In this document: positions 54,648-63,804 of the stretch, piece after piece | How the letters are laid out: every line of letters starts with the position of its first letter | How positions within the stretch are numbered: position 1 is the first letter of the stretch | DNA from: Nocardioides sp. AX2bis | GTDB lineage: Bacteria > Actinomycetota > Actinomycetes > Propionibacteriales > Nocardioidaceae | DNA: 64,000 bases | NCBI RefSeq assembly: GCF_902506435.1 | Contig: NZ_LR733215.1 | Span: 1,865,527 to 1,929,526, forward strand | Reading direction: 5' to 3' | The notes under the pieces: model-generated | The model's database searches: none | Seen by the model: only the letters and a program-made list of their open reading frames with translations | Told to the model about the DNA's origin: nothing | Made by a program: the position numbers and the translations under genes

Positions 54648-55112
54648 ATGCGTCTCGGACTAGTTGCACTGACCTGCACGCTCGGTGTCGTCGTCGCAGG
54701 GTGCGCTGACTTGCCGAGTGACTCGTCATCGTCGTCGTACTCGAATCCAAGTAGCGAGGCTTCGCCGAACGATGAGCCGCAGTCGAGCCCACGTAAGCAG
54801 AATGCTGGACGGGAGAAGGCCGCAGCGAAACCATCGCCTACACCCACTCCCACGCCGAAGCCTGCGCCCCAGGGGCCAGGAGGTTTGTCACCGACAGAGG
54901 TGTCAGCCGTCCACAACATCGCGCTGCAGACTGGGTATTCGTTCCAGGGCATCGCGCCACGCGACTCGGCGCTCCTCGCCGTCACAGTTTGCGAGCGTGT
55001 GGCAAGCGGGGCCACTAGCTGGGAAGCGGAGGAGCGCGAAGCCATCGCGAGCGGGGCGCCGCCGAGCGCAGCCTCTAAGTGGAACGACTACATCCGCGAT
55101 TACGTCTGCTAA
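54648..55112 (+). CDS. lipoprotein with small helical C-terminal domain
   Basis: A 154-residue lipoprotein with signal peptide and lipobox VVVAGCAD, a long Ser/Pro/Thr-rich spacer (PTPTPTPKPAP) and a C-terminal domain of about 60 residues (NIALQTGYSFQGIAPRDSAL, VTVCERVASGATSW, ending YIRDYVC). The two Cys in VTVCERV and DYVC may form a disulfide, as in DUF732-like exported proteins. Function unknown. Confidence 0.7.
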   Translation: MRLGLVALTCTLGVVVAGCADLPSDSSSSSYSNPSSEASPNDEPQSSPRKQNAGREKAAAKPSPTPTPTPKPAPQGPGGLSPTEVSAVHNIALQTGYSFQGIAPRDSALLAVTVCERVASGATSWEAEEREAIASGAPPSAASKWNDYIRDYVC

Positions 55113-55133
55113 CTCACGAGTAAGTTTGGCGGC

Positions 55134-56036
55134 TCACTTCGACGGCAGGGCAGCCTTGTAGACGTAAGGCTTGGCCACATCCAATGCCTGGTCGGCGGTG
55201 TAGTGCCAGACCTTCGGGGAGTTGAGGGCCGACGTGACGACGGCCAGGCGCCAACCAACCTGATTCTCTGCCGCCCTGATCTCGTTCGCTGTCAGAAACA
55301 CGATTGGCTTCGTGCCGCTGAGGCCCTTCACCTCGGCGCGAACTATCTCACCCGACCTCGTGTGTTTGAAGGTGATGTCCCAGCCGACCTTGTCGGAGCT
55401 GACGTCGTCATACGTCCACTCGTCGCCGTAGTGCTCGATGACTGCCGCCATCGCGATGGCTTCAACGATGGCGTTCTTGGCAGGGGAGCCGTGACCTGCG
55501 CCCCCGCCAGTAATGGTGATGGTCTCTTGATCCGGAACGTCGTCAGTCCAGCCAGGCAGGACTTGTTCGAGTAGCTTTAGCTGCTCTTTCGACACCCAGG
55601 ACGGATTAGATCCGATGGCCATGCGTTGCACCTCGAGGTCGGTGACACCAGACGCCGCGATCTCGTCAGCACTGACCGCAGCGTTGAGCAGAGGGATGTC
55701 GACCGGCACGAACAGTTCGACGGCATCGCGTGCTTGCTTGTCCAGCCAGTAACCAATGTCGCTGAAGTAATCGTCGTCGTCCTCGGGCTCGACCTGCCCC
55801 GTGACCCGTCCGACGCCCCAGATGCCGCGGGTCATCCGCCGGCCGTTGCCGGACACCCAGAGAATGATCTTGTCGTTGGGCGCCATCATGTCCGCGCGGT
55901 AGCCAGGGACGACGCTCCAACTATTGATCTCGTCCATTCCATCGGCCATTGCGCCTGGCAGGTCAAACTTGGTCTCGGGATCGCACTTGATCAGCCACGC
56001 GCCGAGGTTGTCCTCCGTGATTGCCCGCTCCGCCAT
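55134..56036 (-). CDS. EVE-domain protein fused to DUF3883 nuclease-like domain
   Basis: A 300-residue two-domain protein. Residues about 10-115 are an EVE (PUA-like) domain: LGAWLIKCDPETKFDLPGAM, MMAPNDKIILWVSGNGRR, IWGVGRVTGQVEPEDDDDYF. EVE domains bind modified bases. After a linker, residues 195-290 match DUF3883 (NO VEIN C-terminal): SSDKVGWDITFKHTRSGEIV with Asp and RAEVKGLSGTKPIVFLTANE with Glu-x-Lys, a PD-(D/E)XK plan. The order reader-then-nuclease suggests a modification-dependent (type IV-like) restriction enzyme. It stands apart from the restriction-modification system at 60667-63460. Confidence 0.82.
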   Translation of the reverse strand: MAERAITEDNLGAWLIKCDPETKFDLPGAMADGMDEINSWSVVPGYRADMMAPNDKIILWVSGNGRRMTRGIWGVGRVTGQVEPEDDDDYFSDIGYWLDKQARDAVELFVPVDIPLLNAAVSADEIAASGVTDLEVQRMAIGSNPSWVSKEQLKLLEQVLPGWTDDVPDQETITITGGGAGHGSPAKNAIVEAIAMAAVIEHYGDEWTYDDVSSDKVGWDITFKHTRSGEIVRAEVKGLSGTKPIVFLTANEIRAAENQVGWRLAVVTSALNSPKVWHYTADQALDVAKPYVYKAALPSK

Positions 56037-56222
56037 GCCGCGTTCCTACCACGCCAACTTCACCGTTCGGCCTGATCTGGCGCAGCAGTCGGTCGACAAG
56101 GGCGACCAGCTGAACGTCGACCGCGGGGAGAGCAAGACGCCATACAAGCTCAAGCTCGACTACGAAGACGTGTCAACATGCCCGCTTCACAGCCGCTGCC
56201 GCTGTCGCATCCTGCCGGTGCG

Positions 56223-56690
56223 TTAGCTCAACAACTTGGCGAGCAGGAACGGCAGCTGACTGGTCAGAACCGCAGTGGGAATCACGTCTGCAGTCACAGA
56301 GCGAAGGTGCCCGGGAGCAATCGCGGTCTCGACTGCCAGCTTGGCGGGTCTTCTGGATCCCGGGACGATCAATCGGACTGACCCAGGGAACGAGATCAGG
56401 CTCTGGCTCCGTGTGACGAAGCAACCACCGTCTCCGGCAACCCACAGGCCGGCGCTGGCAATGACGACGGCACGAAAGGCTTTCGACCTGTCGGGTACAT
56501 CGCCTTGGGTGGCCACGGAACCCTGTGGGATTACCGGAACGCCGGCCCCGTGTGGGACCTCGGGCGGAATTTGAATCCCATAGTCGATCGAGGCTGGTTT
56601 GGTGACTTTGCAGATCACGGTGCTCGCAAACGGCAAGCCCCAACGCCCAGTGACTCTCTTCGGTGCGGTTCGGCAGCGCATAGGGGCCAT
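56223..56690 (-). CDS. hypothetical protein, 155 aa
   Basis: A frame with protein-like texture (WGLPFASTVICKVTKPASID, AFRAVVIASAGLWVAGDGGC, LISFPGSVRLIVPGSRRPAK) and beta-rich character, but without recognised family, good ribosome-binding site or clear codon bias. It lies upstream of the EVE gene on the same strand. It could be a real element gene or chance. Confidence 0.35.
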   Translation of the reverse strand: MAPMRCRTAPKRVTGRWGLPFASTVICKVTKPASIDYGIQIPPEVPHGAGVPVIPQGSVATQGDVPDRSKAFRAVVIASAGLWVAGDGGCFVTRSQSLISFPGSVRLIVPGSRRPAKLAVETAIAPGHLRSVTADVIPTAVLTSQLPFLLAKLLS

Positions 56691-57004
56691 CGTGGTTCAC
56701 TGGCCGACTTGACCGGACCGCTGGGTCCTTGCGCTTATGAGGCCGCGAGCAGAAACCGTTGACCTCTGATTTCGCCTGAAAACGCACCAGGTGCTCGACA
56801 TGTGTGACTTTGAGCCATTGGGCCCCAAAAGGCGGTTAGCAATCTGCCTGAACGATCGAGCGTACTGAGACAATCCCGTCTCATTTCGAAAAGGCTCCTG
56901 CGGTACTGCGTGTCTTTCTTGCTGGGCAGCCATATCGCATTCTTCGCTGTTAGCCAGACCCGCCACAACTTGATTTCTGTGGCTTCATCCTTTTTCATGG
57001 CTCT
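56691..57004. other. spacer upstream of the RES toxin gene
   Basis: No convincing gene. The stretch just before 57005 is A/T-richer and must contain the promoter of the toxin gene, but no -10 at the leaderless distance was found. Confidence 0.4.
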
Positions 57005-58192
57005 ATGGGGGCTACGAAGCGCTACATGGAACTGATCGAGTCGCGCGGATGGTCCGAGACAGACACCGTCATCTGCAGCTCTTGCGTCACTGACGAGGCT
57101 CTCCAAGAGGCAGTGAGGGCTGAGGGGGGTGACGACCCCTGCGACTACTGCGACGAGACACCTGTTGCGCCAGAGGGGACCGCTCCCTTCGACGTGATCA
57201 CTGAACTCGTAGTCGATGGCCTGCGCTCTGAGTACGAGGATCCGAACCAGAGCATGGGCTGGGAGGGGGGTTATGTCGGGGCCATCACCCATGACACGTG
57301 GGATCTCGTCTGGGACCTAGAGATCACTGAGATCGAGAAGGTCCATGACGACCTCCTGCGTGCCATTCAGCTGGATCTGTGGTGTCAGCGAGACCCGTAC
57401 GCGGCTACGCCCACCCAGGCCCTGACCTGGGGGTGGCAGGGCTTCCGGGACTACGTCAAGCATCGGCGGCGCTTCACGTTTCTAGTTCAGGACGACTCCA
57501 CGCTCGACGGTGCGGGAAGTCTGCCCATGCACGCCGTCCCATCAGCGGTCGTCAACGCGGTTGCGGAGTCCGACCTCGTGATCACGCTCCCGGCAGGGAC
57601 TGAGTACTGGCGTGCTCGCGTGCATGAACCGGGGGAGTCCTATGAAACCGCAGCCGACATTGGCACGCCCCCAGATTCACTGGCCAGGGACAACCGAATG
57701 AGTCCGAAGGGGATCGGCGCCTTCTATGGAGCGTCCAGTGCTGGTGGCGCACAGGCCGAGGTTGGGGGATACGCCAGCCCGACACAGGAGGCAAGTCTCG
57801 GTTGTTTCTCGACCACAGTTCCCTTGAACGTTGTCGACCTTCGAGTCCCACCGTCCGTCCCTTCGCTGTTCGCCTCAGATCGGCACCTTCGTCCCTCGCG
57901 ACAGTTCCTTCACGACTTCATCGCAGACGTCACGAAGGTCGCAGATCCGGCTGACAGTCAGTACTTGGAGTACGTGCCTACCCAGGTTGTCGCGGAGCAC
58001 TTCCGCTACGAGCTCGCAGGGAACGTGAGAGGCGTCCTCTGGCAATCGTCAAAGGGTTCTGATGTCACGTCGTGCGTCCTGTTCATCCCGAGCGATGAGG
58101 TAGCTGATGGCAGCGCGGTGGCGCCCGACGCACTGTTGGTGCTTGATCCTGCCTCGGTCACCGAACTGGCCGCGCCATTAAAGCCAGCCTGA
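57005..58192 (+). CDS. HEPN/RES-NTP1 domain plus RES-domain toxin-like protein
   Basis: A 395-residue protein. The N-terminal 170 residues match the HEPN/RES N-terminal domain, with a zinc ribbon C24-x2-C27...C46-x2-C49 in VICSSCVTDEAL and DPCDYCDET. The C-terminal RES domain has the Arg in YWRARVHEPG, then NRMSPKGIGAFYGASSAGGA followed by QAEV, FSTTVPLNVVDLRVPP, and near the end YVPTQVVAEHFRYE. RES toxins (MbcT, Res) destroy NAD+ and arrest growth. Usually a Xre-type antitoxin is beside them; none is seen here, so control may come from the N-terminal domain. It may act in abortive infection. Confidence 0.85.
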   Translation: MGATKRYMELIESRGWSETDTVICSSCVTDEALQEAVRAEGGDDPCDYCDETPVAPEGTAPFDVITELVVDGLRSEYEDPNQSMGWEGGYVGAITHDTWDLVWDLEITEIEKVHDDLLRAIQLDLWCQRDPYAATPTQALTWGWQGFRDYVKHRRRFTFLVQDDSTLDGAGSLPMHAVPSAVVNAVAESDLVITLPAGTEYWRARVHEPGESYETAADIGTPPDSLARDNRMSPKGIGAFYGASSAGGAQAEVGGYASPTQEASLGCFSTTVPLNVVDLRVPPSVPSLFASDRHLRPSRQFLHDFIADVTKVADPADSQYLEYVPTQVVAEHFRYELAGNVRGVLWQSSKGSDVTSCVLFIPSDEVADGSAVAPDALLVLDPASVTELAAPLKPA

Positions 58193-58547
58193 CGCTCGAG
58201 CTATCTGTGCGACGGCGAACTACGGGTCCGTTATAGGCCAACACTTGCTCGGGACGTCGTCTCGTGCGTGCGAACCCGCGCCCGCACCCCCGCGCCCGCT
58301 TACTCATCGACAGCAGGAGCCGCGGGCGCAGGATGGGTGCAGGGTTTGCGCACCGAACATGGGCGCTGCCGTCAGGCTGCGGTCTCTGCTGCGCCACCCG
58401 TCAAGGAGCGTTGCCGAGTCGGACGAGCCTGCCCGGTCGGCTGCTCGCCACTGTGAACGCACAACGGGGCCCACCAGAACCCGCCCGGGTCTGCTGCACG
58501 TGTTGATCCGGGCGCACGTGTCGGTGGCTCGACGTAGGCTCCGACCC
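58193..58547. other. spacer after the RES gene
   Basis: No gene recognised. TAGGCT at 58535-58540 lies 7 bases before the next ATG (58548). The upstream part of the frame through this stretch is Arg/Pro-rich and not protein-like. Confidence 0.4.
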
Positions 58548-59342
58548 ATGACACGGGAGGAGGACGGGCACGAGTACGTCACGGAGAAGATGAACGTCAC
58601 CCGGCGCAAGGACTCCACCTACTCGAAATCACGTGTCAAGCCTGGTGAGGCCAGTCCGTTGACCCGCAGCGCCAACGGCGAGCTGGGTCAGGTGACTCTT
58701 AGCCCCGTTGACGACGATGATGACGAGACTGCGACCTACCCGGATCCGGTTTACGTATACGTCGAGACCGAGACGCCACGACGCACAGAGGAGCAACTGT
58801 CCCGCGAGGAGTTCGCGGGGATCATTGTTCGAGCTCTTCTCGAGATGGCCATTGAGCACGGAACGCCGCATGCCAAGCGTCTGTGGATCGAGAAGTTACA
58901 GCCCGCCATCAAGGCGCGCGTCGAGCGCAGGCGTGAGCGCAGGGTTCTTCGTCGCCTCCGTCGCGCCGAGAAGAAGAACACCGTGGTGGAAGCAACGACA
59001 ATTGAACCCACCCACGACATTGCGGTCGTCGCTAACGAGTTTAAGCTCGACATGACCAACTCGGAAGCGCAGGCTCGGTACCTGATGGCGCTTGCTGCAC
59101 AACGTTTTGCGGATGAGCAGATGCAACTCATCGCCGATGCTGACATACGAGCCGACGACGGTTACCGCGAGTTGGAACAGGCACTGTCATCATTGCCGCC
59201 CAAGCAGGTCGCATCCATGCTTCAAAAGGTCGAGACCAACCCCGAACTGCTCGCGGGCGACGTGCTGACTGGGCTCGGCATGGTCCTAGGCGTGGAGCGC
59301 GCCAGTGGTCCCTTGGCGATCAAGGAACGTCACGAGTCTTAA
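58548..59342 (+). CDS. hypothetical protein, 264 aa
   Basis: A charged cytosolic protein of unknown family. After a disordered start (DDDDDETATYPDPVYVYV) there is a helical body: EEFAGIIVRALLEMAIEHGT, an Arg/Lys-rich helix (RRRERRVLRRLRRAEKK) suited to nucleic-acid contact, and ANEFKLDMTNSEAQARYLMA followed by repeated acidic helices. The ATG is supported by a -10 box 7 bases upstream. It lies between the RES gene and the restriction system without clear operon links. Confidence 0.6.
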   Translation: MTREEDGHEYVTEKMNVTRRKDSTYSKSRVKPGEASPLTRSANGELGQVTLSPVDDDDDETATYPDPVYVYVETETPRRTEEQLSREEFAGIIVRALLEMAIEHGTPHAKRLWIEKLQPAIKARVERRRERRVLRRLRRAEKKNTVVEATTIEPTHDIAVVANEFKLDMTNSEAQARYLMALAAQRFADEQMQLIADADIRADDGYRELEQALSSLPPKQVASMLQKVETNPELLAGDVLTGLGMVLGVERASGPLAIKERHES

Positions 59343-59558
59343 CGAGCTCAAATTTTCTTAAGGTAGCGCGCTCGCAGGCTCCCATGCGGCTTGGACCGAG
59401 GTGGCCGTGGCGGCGAGAACGACCATACGTAGACATGCCGACTCCGGGTTTCAGTCCAGGTCGAACAGGTCGAAGAACCAACTGAACAGACCGTCCAGCG
59501 CGTCTACTGGACTCGAACCGGGCTAGCCAACACTCGCAACCTTGCTCAGTTGATGGTC

Positions 59559-60020
59559 TTACTGCTTGAAAATGCGCATGGCTCGAGGGCAGGACTTTGC
59601 CGTTTGCCGTCTACGCCGTGCCCGCTCCTGAGCGTCACTTGCCTTCGGTGCACCACTGCGTCGCGGTGTCGTGGGCTTGCTGTTGGTGTGCGGTGCACTG
59701 GCTCCGACCGGCCCCACGCTCGTCGTGACGGGTCCTGCCACTACTGGTGTGGCACGGCGAACAACGATGGCGTCATCGACGTCGCTGAACTCAATCGGTG
59801 GCAGCACCCAATGCTTCGGCATGCGGTCGCGCACGGCTGCATCAAGGTCAGTGCCAGATACCTTCGCAGACTGTTCTGCTTGAAGCTTCGGGAGTAGGAC
59901 CTGGCGTAGGTACGCGGAGCGGTCTCGCGCTCGGATAAGTGTGCCCTCGGCGTCGTACGTCCGCGCATCACCGTTGGCAGTGAAGGCGCCGGCTCGCTTC
60001 CGCAGTGGAGTCCGCGGCAT
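59559..60020 (-). CDS. hypothetical protein, 153 aa
   Basis: A basic protein: MPRTPLRKRAGAFTANGDAR, YLRQVLLPKLQAEQSAKVSG, VRDRMPKHWVLPPIEFSDVD, then a Thr/Pro/Arg-rich tail. No family recognised. It lies 177 bases after vsr on the same strand and could be a distal gene of the restriction unit; the frame has a further in-frame start at 60071. Confidence 0.45.
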   Translation of the reverse strand: MPRTPLRKRAGAFTANGDARTYDAEGTLIRARDRSAYLRQVLLPKLQAEQSAKVSGTDLDAAVRDRMPKHWVLPPIEFSDVDDAIVVRRATPVVAGPVTTSVGPVGASAPHTNSKPTTPRRSGAPKASDAQERARRRRQTAKSCPRAMRIFKQ

Positions 60021-60197
60021 CAGTGACCTAGAGGGTGGGCACGACGCCGCCACCTCGCCTGTCCTCAGCACGCCCGCTACAACCGCACGTGGCAGGGGCG
60101 TAGCGCTGACGTCTCACGTTTCTAGCCGTGAGAATGCGCGGGGATCGTTGCGGCTGCATCACGCATCAGCCTGACCGCGGTGCCAGCAGGGGCGCCG

Positions 60198-60653
60198 TTA
60201 GGTGCGGCCTTGTTGAGAAGCGTCCAAAGCGGTCTCCACCGCGTCGACAGCGTCCTCCACACCCACGTGCTCCCATACCCGAACGACGGTCCAGCCGGCA
60301 TTCGCTAGCGCGTCGTCGTACTCGCGGTCTCGTTGGACGTTGCGGGCCAGCTTCAGCTGCCAATAGGTCGAGTTCTGCTCGGGTGCATTGCCATGCAGGG
60401 GACAGCAATGCCAGAAGCACCCGTCAACGAACACGGCAACGCGCGCGCGAGTGAACACGATGTCTGGGCGCGGCTTGACAGTGTCCAGCACGATCCTGAA
60501 GTCCTTACGGAAGCGCCGACCGCGGACATGCAACGCCGATCTCAGTGCAAGCTCGGGCTTGGTGTCCGTGCGACGGATCGAAGCCATGATGCGCGCGCGG
60601 CCAGGCGTTGTCGCGGCCGGAGGCGCTGGTATTCGTATCCGTGGTTCGTTCAC
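60198..60653 (-). CDS. vsr: very short patch repair endonuclease
   Basis: A 151-residue Vsr endonuclease, which nicks beside T:G mismatches arising by deamination of 5-methylcytosine. Family blocks: MASIRRTDTKPELALRSALH, KPRPDIVFTRARVAVFVDGC with catalytic Asp64, then FWHCCPLHG and YWQLKLARNVQRDREYDDAL. It starts 13 bases after the stop of the DUF3883 restriction gene, and the matching cytosine methyltransferase is divergent just beyond, so it protects the host from mutations caused by that methylation. The start could also be the internal ATG before ASIRR. Confidence 0.93.
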   Translation of the reverse strand: MNEPRIRIPAPPAATTPGRARIMASIRRTDTKPELALRSALHVRGRRFRKDFRIVLDTVKPRPDIVFTRARVAVFVDGCFWHCCPLHGNAPEQNSTYWQLKLARNVQRDREYDDALANAGWTVVRVWEHVGVEDAVDAVETALDASQQGRT

Positions 60654-60666
60654 AGCCTTCGTGTCC

Positions 60667-61962
60667 TCAGAACTTGAGGCGGTACCCCGTGATGATGCGA
60701 GGTGCTTGGGCGAGTTGGTCTCGTGTCAGCAGGTGCAGGTGGAAGGCGATGGGGGACAGGACGTTGGTGACCGCGATGACGACGAAGTCCGCGTCGGTCT
60801 CTACGCGCCAACTCTCCTTCGGCGTCAGGTTGAAGGCCAGGGTCGAACTCATGATGCCTTTGACCTCGACGTGCAGTTCCCTCTCACCCTTCACGTAGAG
60901 AAGGTCGTAGCCAACGCCTTCCTTCTGGCGGTCTCGCTTCATGGTCCAGCCCTGCGCTTGCAGAGCCTGGTCGGCCAGGTCTACCGCACGCGTCTCGGCC
61001 AACTTGTTGCGAGCCGAGTTGCTGGGTGTACGGGGGAGGTCCGAGGTGACCAGTTCGTCGCCTGCGTGACTCTCTGTGTAGGTGGGCATGGTGGCCTCAG
61101 TTGCCGTGAGGTCACCTGTCGGTAGGGCATCAGGAACGGTGAGGGCGGGCGCTACGGCAGGTGCAGGGATCTCCTCGAGGACGCGCTTCGCAACCACGTC
61201 ACCGCCTGGGTCCTGCTCTGCCTGTCCGGAAGACTCTGGCAACGCCGTATCGGCCGCTTCGAGGAGGGCTCGATACGTCTCGAAGGTGACCTCGGTGATG
61301 GCGTGTTGGTGGTTCCACGCCGGTAGGTCTAGTTCTGACTCGGGCACAGGGCGGGCAAACTCGGTGTAGTTGGCAATGGTGGCTTCCCAAGGACCCGTCC
61401 ACCCTGGCCCGATGTATGAGATCTCCGCATGCGCTATGAAGTGCTTGGGGTGCTCCGTGGACTTGCTGGTCGCGTAGTAGATGACGCGTGACCCGGGCCC
61501 TGCGTCATTAAGTGGCCCGCGGCCCGTGACGGTGGAGTCATAGCGGTACCGACGGTGATGGTCGGTTTCCCACTTGGCGCCAGCATCGGCGTCGGTGACG
61601 TTGAGAAGGAAGCATCGCGGCACCCGCGTGACGGCTGAGCGGATGCGGGAGTAAGCACGGTTGGTGACAGTGGACCCACCCGTCTCCGAAGACTCGCTCG
61701 AGTCCCAGAAGGGGTCGTAGGTGAGGCCAAGGTCGCGGAGCACTCGCTCGGCCTTGCGATACGCATCAGTCTCGGTGGATGTATCTCCCGTGATGGCCGT
61801 GTGAACCCGATTGAGGAAGGTGCTGTCAACGGACGATCCCCTCGACACGGCGGGCGGTTCGATCTGCAAGGCTGCCGCGATGTCCTCCGCCAATTGCTGC
61901 TTGGTTGGGTTGTGAACCTTCGCGCCGGCGATCTTGGATTGCGGTCCCGCTTGCTCGCTCAT
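60667..61962 (-). CDS. putative restriction endonuclease (EVE-like plus DUF3883)
   Basis: A 431-residue protein. The middle (about 130-260) has a PUA/EVE-like pattern (VPRCFLLNVTDADAGAKWET, GSRVIYYATSKSTEHPKHFI, AHAEISYIG). The C-terminal 110 residues match DUF3883: RDRQKEGVGYDLLYVKGERE with Asp, LHVEVKGIMSSTLAFNLTPK with Glu-x-Lys. Its position, coupled to vsr and divergent from a cytosine-5 methyltransferase, identifies it as the restriction partner. ATG 61962 is chosen; the frame upstream overlaps the methyltransferase gene and is not protein-like. Recognition sequence unknown. Confidence 0.82.
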   Translation of the reverse strand: MSEQAGPQSKIAGAKVHNPTKQQLAEDIAAALQIEPPAVSRGSSVDSTFLNRVHTAITGDTSTETDAYRKAERVLRDLGLTYDPFWDSSESSETGGSTVTNRAYSRIRSAVTRVPRCFLLNVTDADAGAKWETDHHRRYRYDSTVTGRGPLNDAGPGSRVIYYATSKSTEHPKHFIAHAEISYIGPGWTGPWEATIANYTEFARPVPESELDLPAWNHQHAITEVTFETYRALLEAADTALPESSGQAEQDPGGDVVAKRVLEEIPAPAVAPALTVPDALPTGDLTATEATMPTYTESHAGDELVTSDLPRTPSNSARNKLAETRAVDLADQALQAQGWTMKRDRQKEGVGYDLLYVKGERELHVEVKGIMSSTLAFNLTPKESWRVETDADFVVIAVTNVLSPIAFHLHLLTRDQLAQAPRIITGYRLKF

Positions 61963-62092
61963 GGCCGCAGTGTGCCGAGCTTCAGAGGATCGTGTGAGTG
62001 AAGTGACACGATGGGCAAGAGAGCTCGAACACACGCTCGACACGCCGTAGCCAATGCTCAGATCCGACCTGGCGCCACATAAGCTTTGAGGC

Positions 62093-63460
62093 GTGACCAC
62101 GGACGAGCCCGCCTTCAGATTCATCGACCTGTTTGCCGGGGTGGGGGGCTTCCACGCCGCGCTCAAGGCCTACGGCGGGGAGTGCGTCTACGCCGCGGAG
62201 ATCGACAAGGCCGCAGCGGCCGTGTACGAGCGGAACTGGGGCCACAAGGCGCTCGGTGACATCACCGCCGACGCGGACAAAGACAAGAACCTGATGAACG
62301 TTCCGGTCCACGACGTGCTTGCGGCTGGCTTTCCCTGCCAGCCCTTCAGCAAGTCTGGCGCGCAGCGGGGGATGGATGAGACCCGCGGCACGTTGTTCTT
62401 CAACATTGCTTCGATCATCGAGGCCCACCATCCGTCTGTCGTCCTGCTGGAGAACGTCCGGAACCTGGCCGGCCCACGCCACATGCACGAGTGGCAGGTC
62501 ATCATCGAGACGCTGCGTGAGCAGGGCTACCGCGTGTCCGAAGTGCCCGCAATCTTCTCGCCGCACTTGCTGCCGCCCGACCGCGGTGGACGTCCTCACG
62601 TGCGCGAGCGGGTCTTCATCACAGCTACCTACGACCCCGATGGAACCCGCCACCTGCCCGTGCACCCGGTGGCAACGAACGCTGATTCCATCGACGGGTG
62701 GGACCCAAAGGAGGAGTGGGACCTCGAAGACCTTCTGGACGACACCCACAACATCCCGGGTTGCAACCTGACGTCCGCCGAACGTCTTTGGATCGACGCC
62801 TGGAATGACTTCGTGGAGTTGATGTGGGAGCGCCGTGAGGGTCGACGCCTGCCTGGCTTCCCCCTGTGGGCCGACTCATGGCAGGACTACATGAAGCCCA
62901 TCCCTGCTTCGACGCCAGCCTGGAAGGCCTCACACCTGCGGAAGAACTACGAGTTCTATGCAGCCCACAGAGATTTGCTGGACGTGTGGACGGCGAAGTG
63001 GGGCGTTTTTACGGACGCGTTTCCTGCCTCGCGTCGCAAGTTGGAGTGGCAGGCCCAGGACACGCCTCGGCTGTGGGACACAGTCATGCACTTCCGCCCA
63101 TCCGGGATTCGCGCCAAGCGTGCGACCTACCTGCCGGCTCTGGTTGCCATCACGCAGACGTCCATCGTTGGACCGCGTGAGCGACGCATCTCTCCCCGCG
63201 AGACCGCTCGCATGCAGGGCCTTCCCGATTGGTTCGACTTCGGCGATCAGAAGCCATCTGCGACCTACAAGCAGATGGGCAACGGCGTCAACGTGGGTGC
63301 GGTTTGGCATGTCATGCGCGAGCACGTGCGACGCGATGAGGACGCACTGAAGCGCACTCCTGAGGGACGCCGCATCATTGGAGCAGTGGCCAACGCGCCG
63401 TTGTCGCCCGATGCGACCCTGGCCGTGATGAAACCCAACACCGGTAGCGCCAGCGCCTAG
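62093..63460 (+). CDS. DNA (cytosine-5-)-methyltransferase
   Basis: A 455-residue C5 methyltransferase. Motif I FIDLFAGVGGF (residues 10-20), motif IV AGFPCQPFSKSG with catalytic Cys82, motif VI LENVRNL (120-126), motif VIII around RPHVRERVFITATY, a long target-recognition region with several Trp residues, and motifs IX-X near the end (PRERRISPRETARMQGLP, YKQMGNGVNVGAVWHV). Complete. TAAGCT 7 bases before the GTG indicates a leaderless start. It protects DNA from the divergent DUF3883 nuclease; the 130-base gap between them holds both promoters. Confidence 0.95.
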   Translation: MTTDEPAFRFIDLFAGVGGFHAALKAYGGECVYAAEIDKAAAAVYERNWGHKALGDITADADKDKNLMNVPVHDVLAAGFPCQPFSKSGAQRGMDETRGTLFFNIASIIEAHHPSVVLLENVRNLAGPRHMHEWQVIIETLREQGYRVSEVPAIFSPHLLPPDRGGRPHVRERVFITATYDPDGTRHLPVHPVATNADSIDGWDPKEEWDLEDLLDDTHNIPGCNLTSAERLWIDAWNDFVELMWERREGRRLPGFPLWADSWQDYMKPIPASTPAWKASHLRKNYEFYAAHRDLLDVWTAKWGVFTDAFPASRRKLEWQAQDTPRLWDTVMHFRPSGIRAKRATYLPALVAITQTSIVGPRERRISPRETARMQGLPDWFDFGDQKPSATYKQMGNGVNVGAVWHVMREHVRRDEDALKRTPEGRRIIGAVANAPLSPDATLAVMKPNTGSASA

Positions 63461-63568
63461 TGCGGGTTACGAGACGCTTGCATCATGGTCTGAACGGCAT
63501 CTGCTGCAGACGGCGCTTGCCGTTGCTCCGAGAACTCCCGGCGCCCACCTCATCGCCTAGGCGGTGAG

Positions 63569-63796
63569 GTGGTCTACGCGGGACTAGCCGGCGAGCGGCG
63601 CGGTACGGGCATAACTGGTCGCCTCGGCGTCTACCTCACTGGCGAGGGCGCAGTGTCTGGCTGTGGCGAAACTTCATTCGATCGAGCGCGCGCAAACGCT
63701 GAATGGGTTCGGGCCAGACTCAGTCAGGCCGAGTTTACGGCCCGGAGCGTGCGAAGGCGTGGGCGGCAGCGGCGGGTCTGCTGCACGAACTGGTGA
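63569..63796 (+). pseudogene. truncated, frameshifted gene fragment
   Basis: VVYAGLAGERRGTGITGRLG followed by VYLTGEGAVSGCGE and a WVRAR segment reads like part of a conserved protein, perhaps GIY-YIG-like at its start, but has no real N-terminus. After AEF the sense moves to another frame (ERAKAWAAAAGLLHELV). It abuts an IS3-family end, which probably cut it. Confidence 0.5.
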
Positions 63797-63804
63797 CAGT
63801 TCGG

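Noticed and set aside
56035..56226. 63-codon plus-strand gene divergent from the EVE gene
   Set aside because: Partly protein-like (RPDLAQQSVDKGDQLNVDRG) but starts inside the EVE gene's start and ends in Cys/Arg-rich text; could be a remnant, not supportable as a gene.
59500..59530. tRNA 3' end (GGTTCGAGTCC on the minus strand)
   Set aside because: The flanking bases do not form a T-stem and no acceptor or anticodon arm is present.
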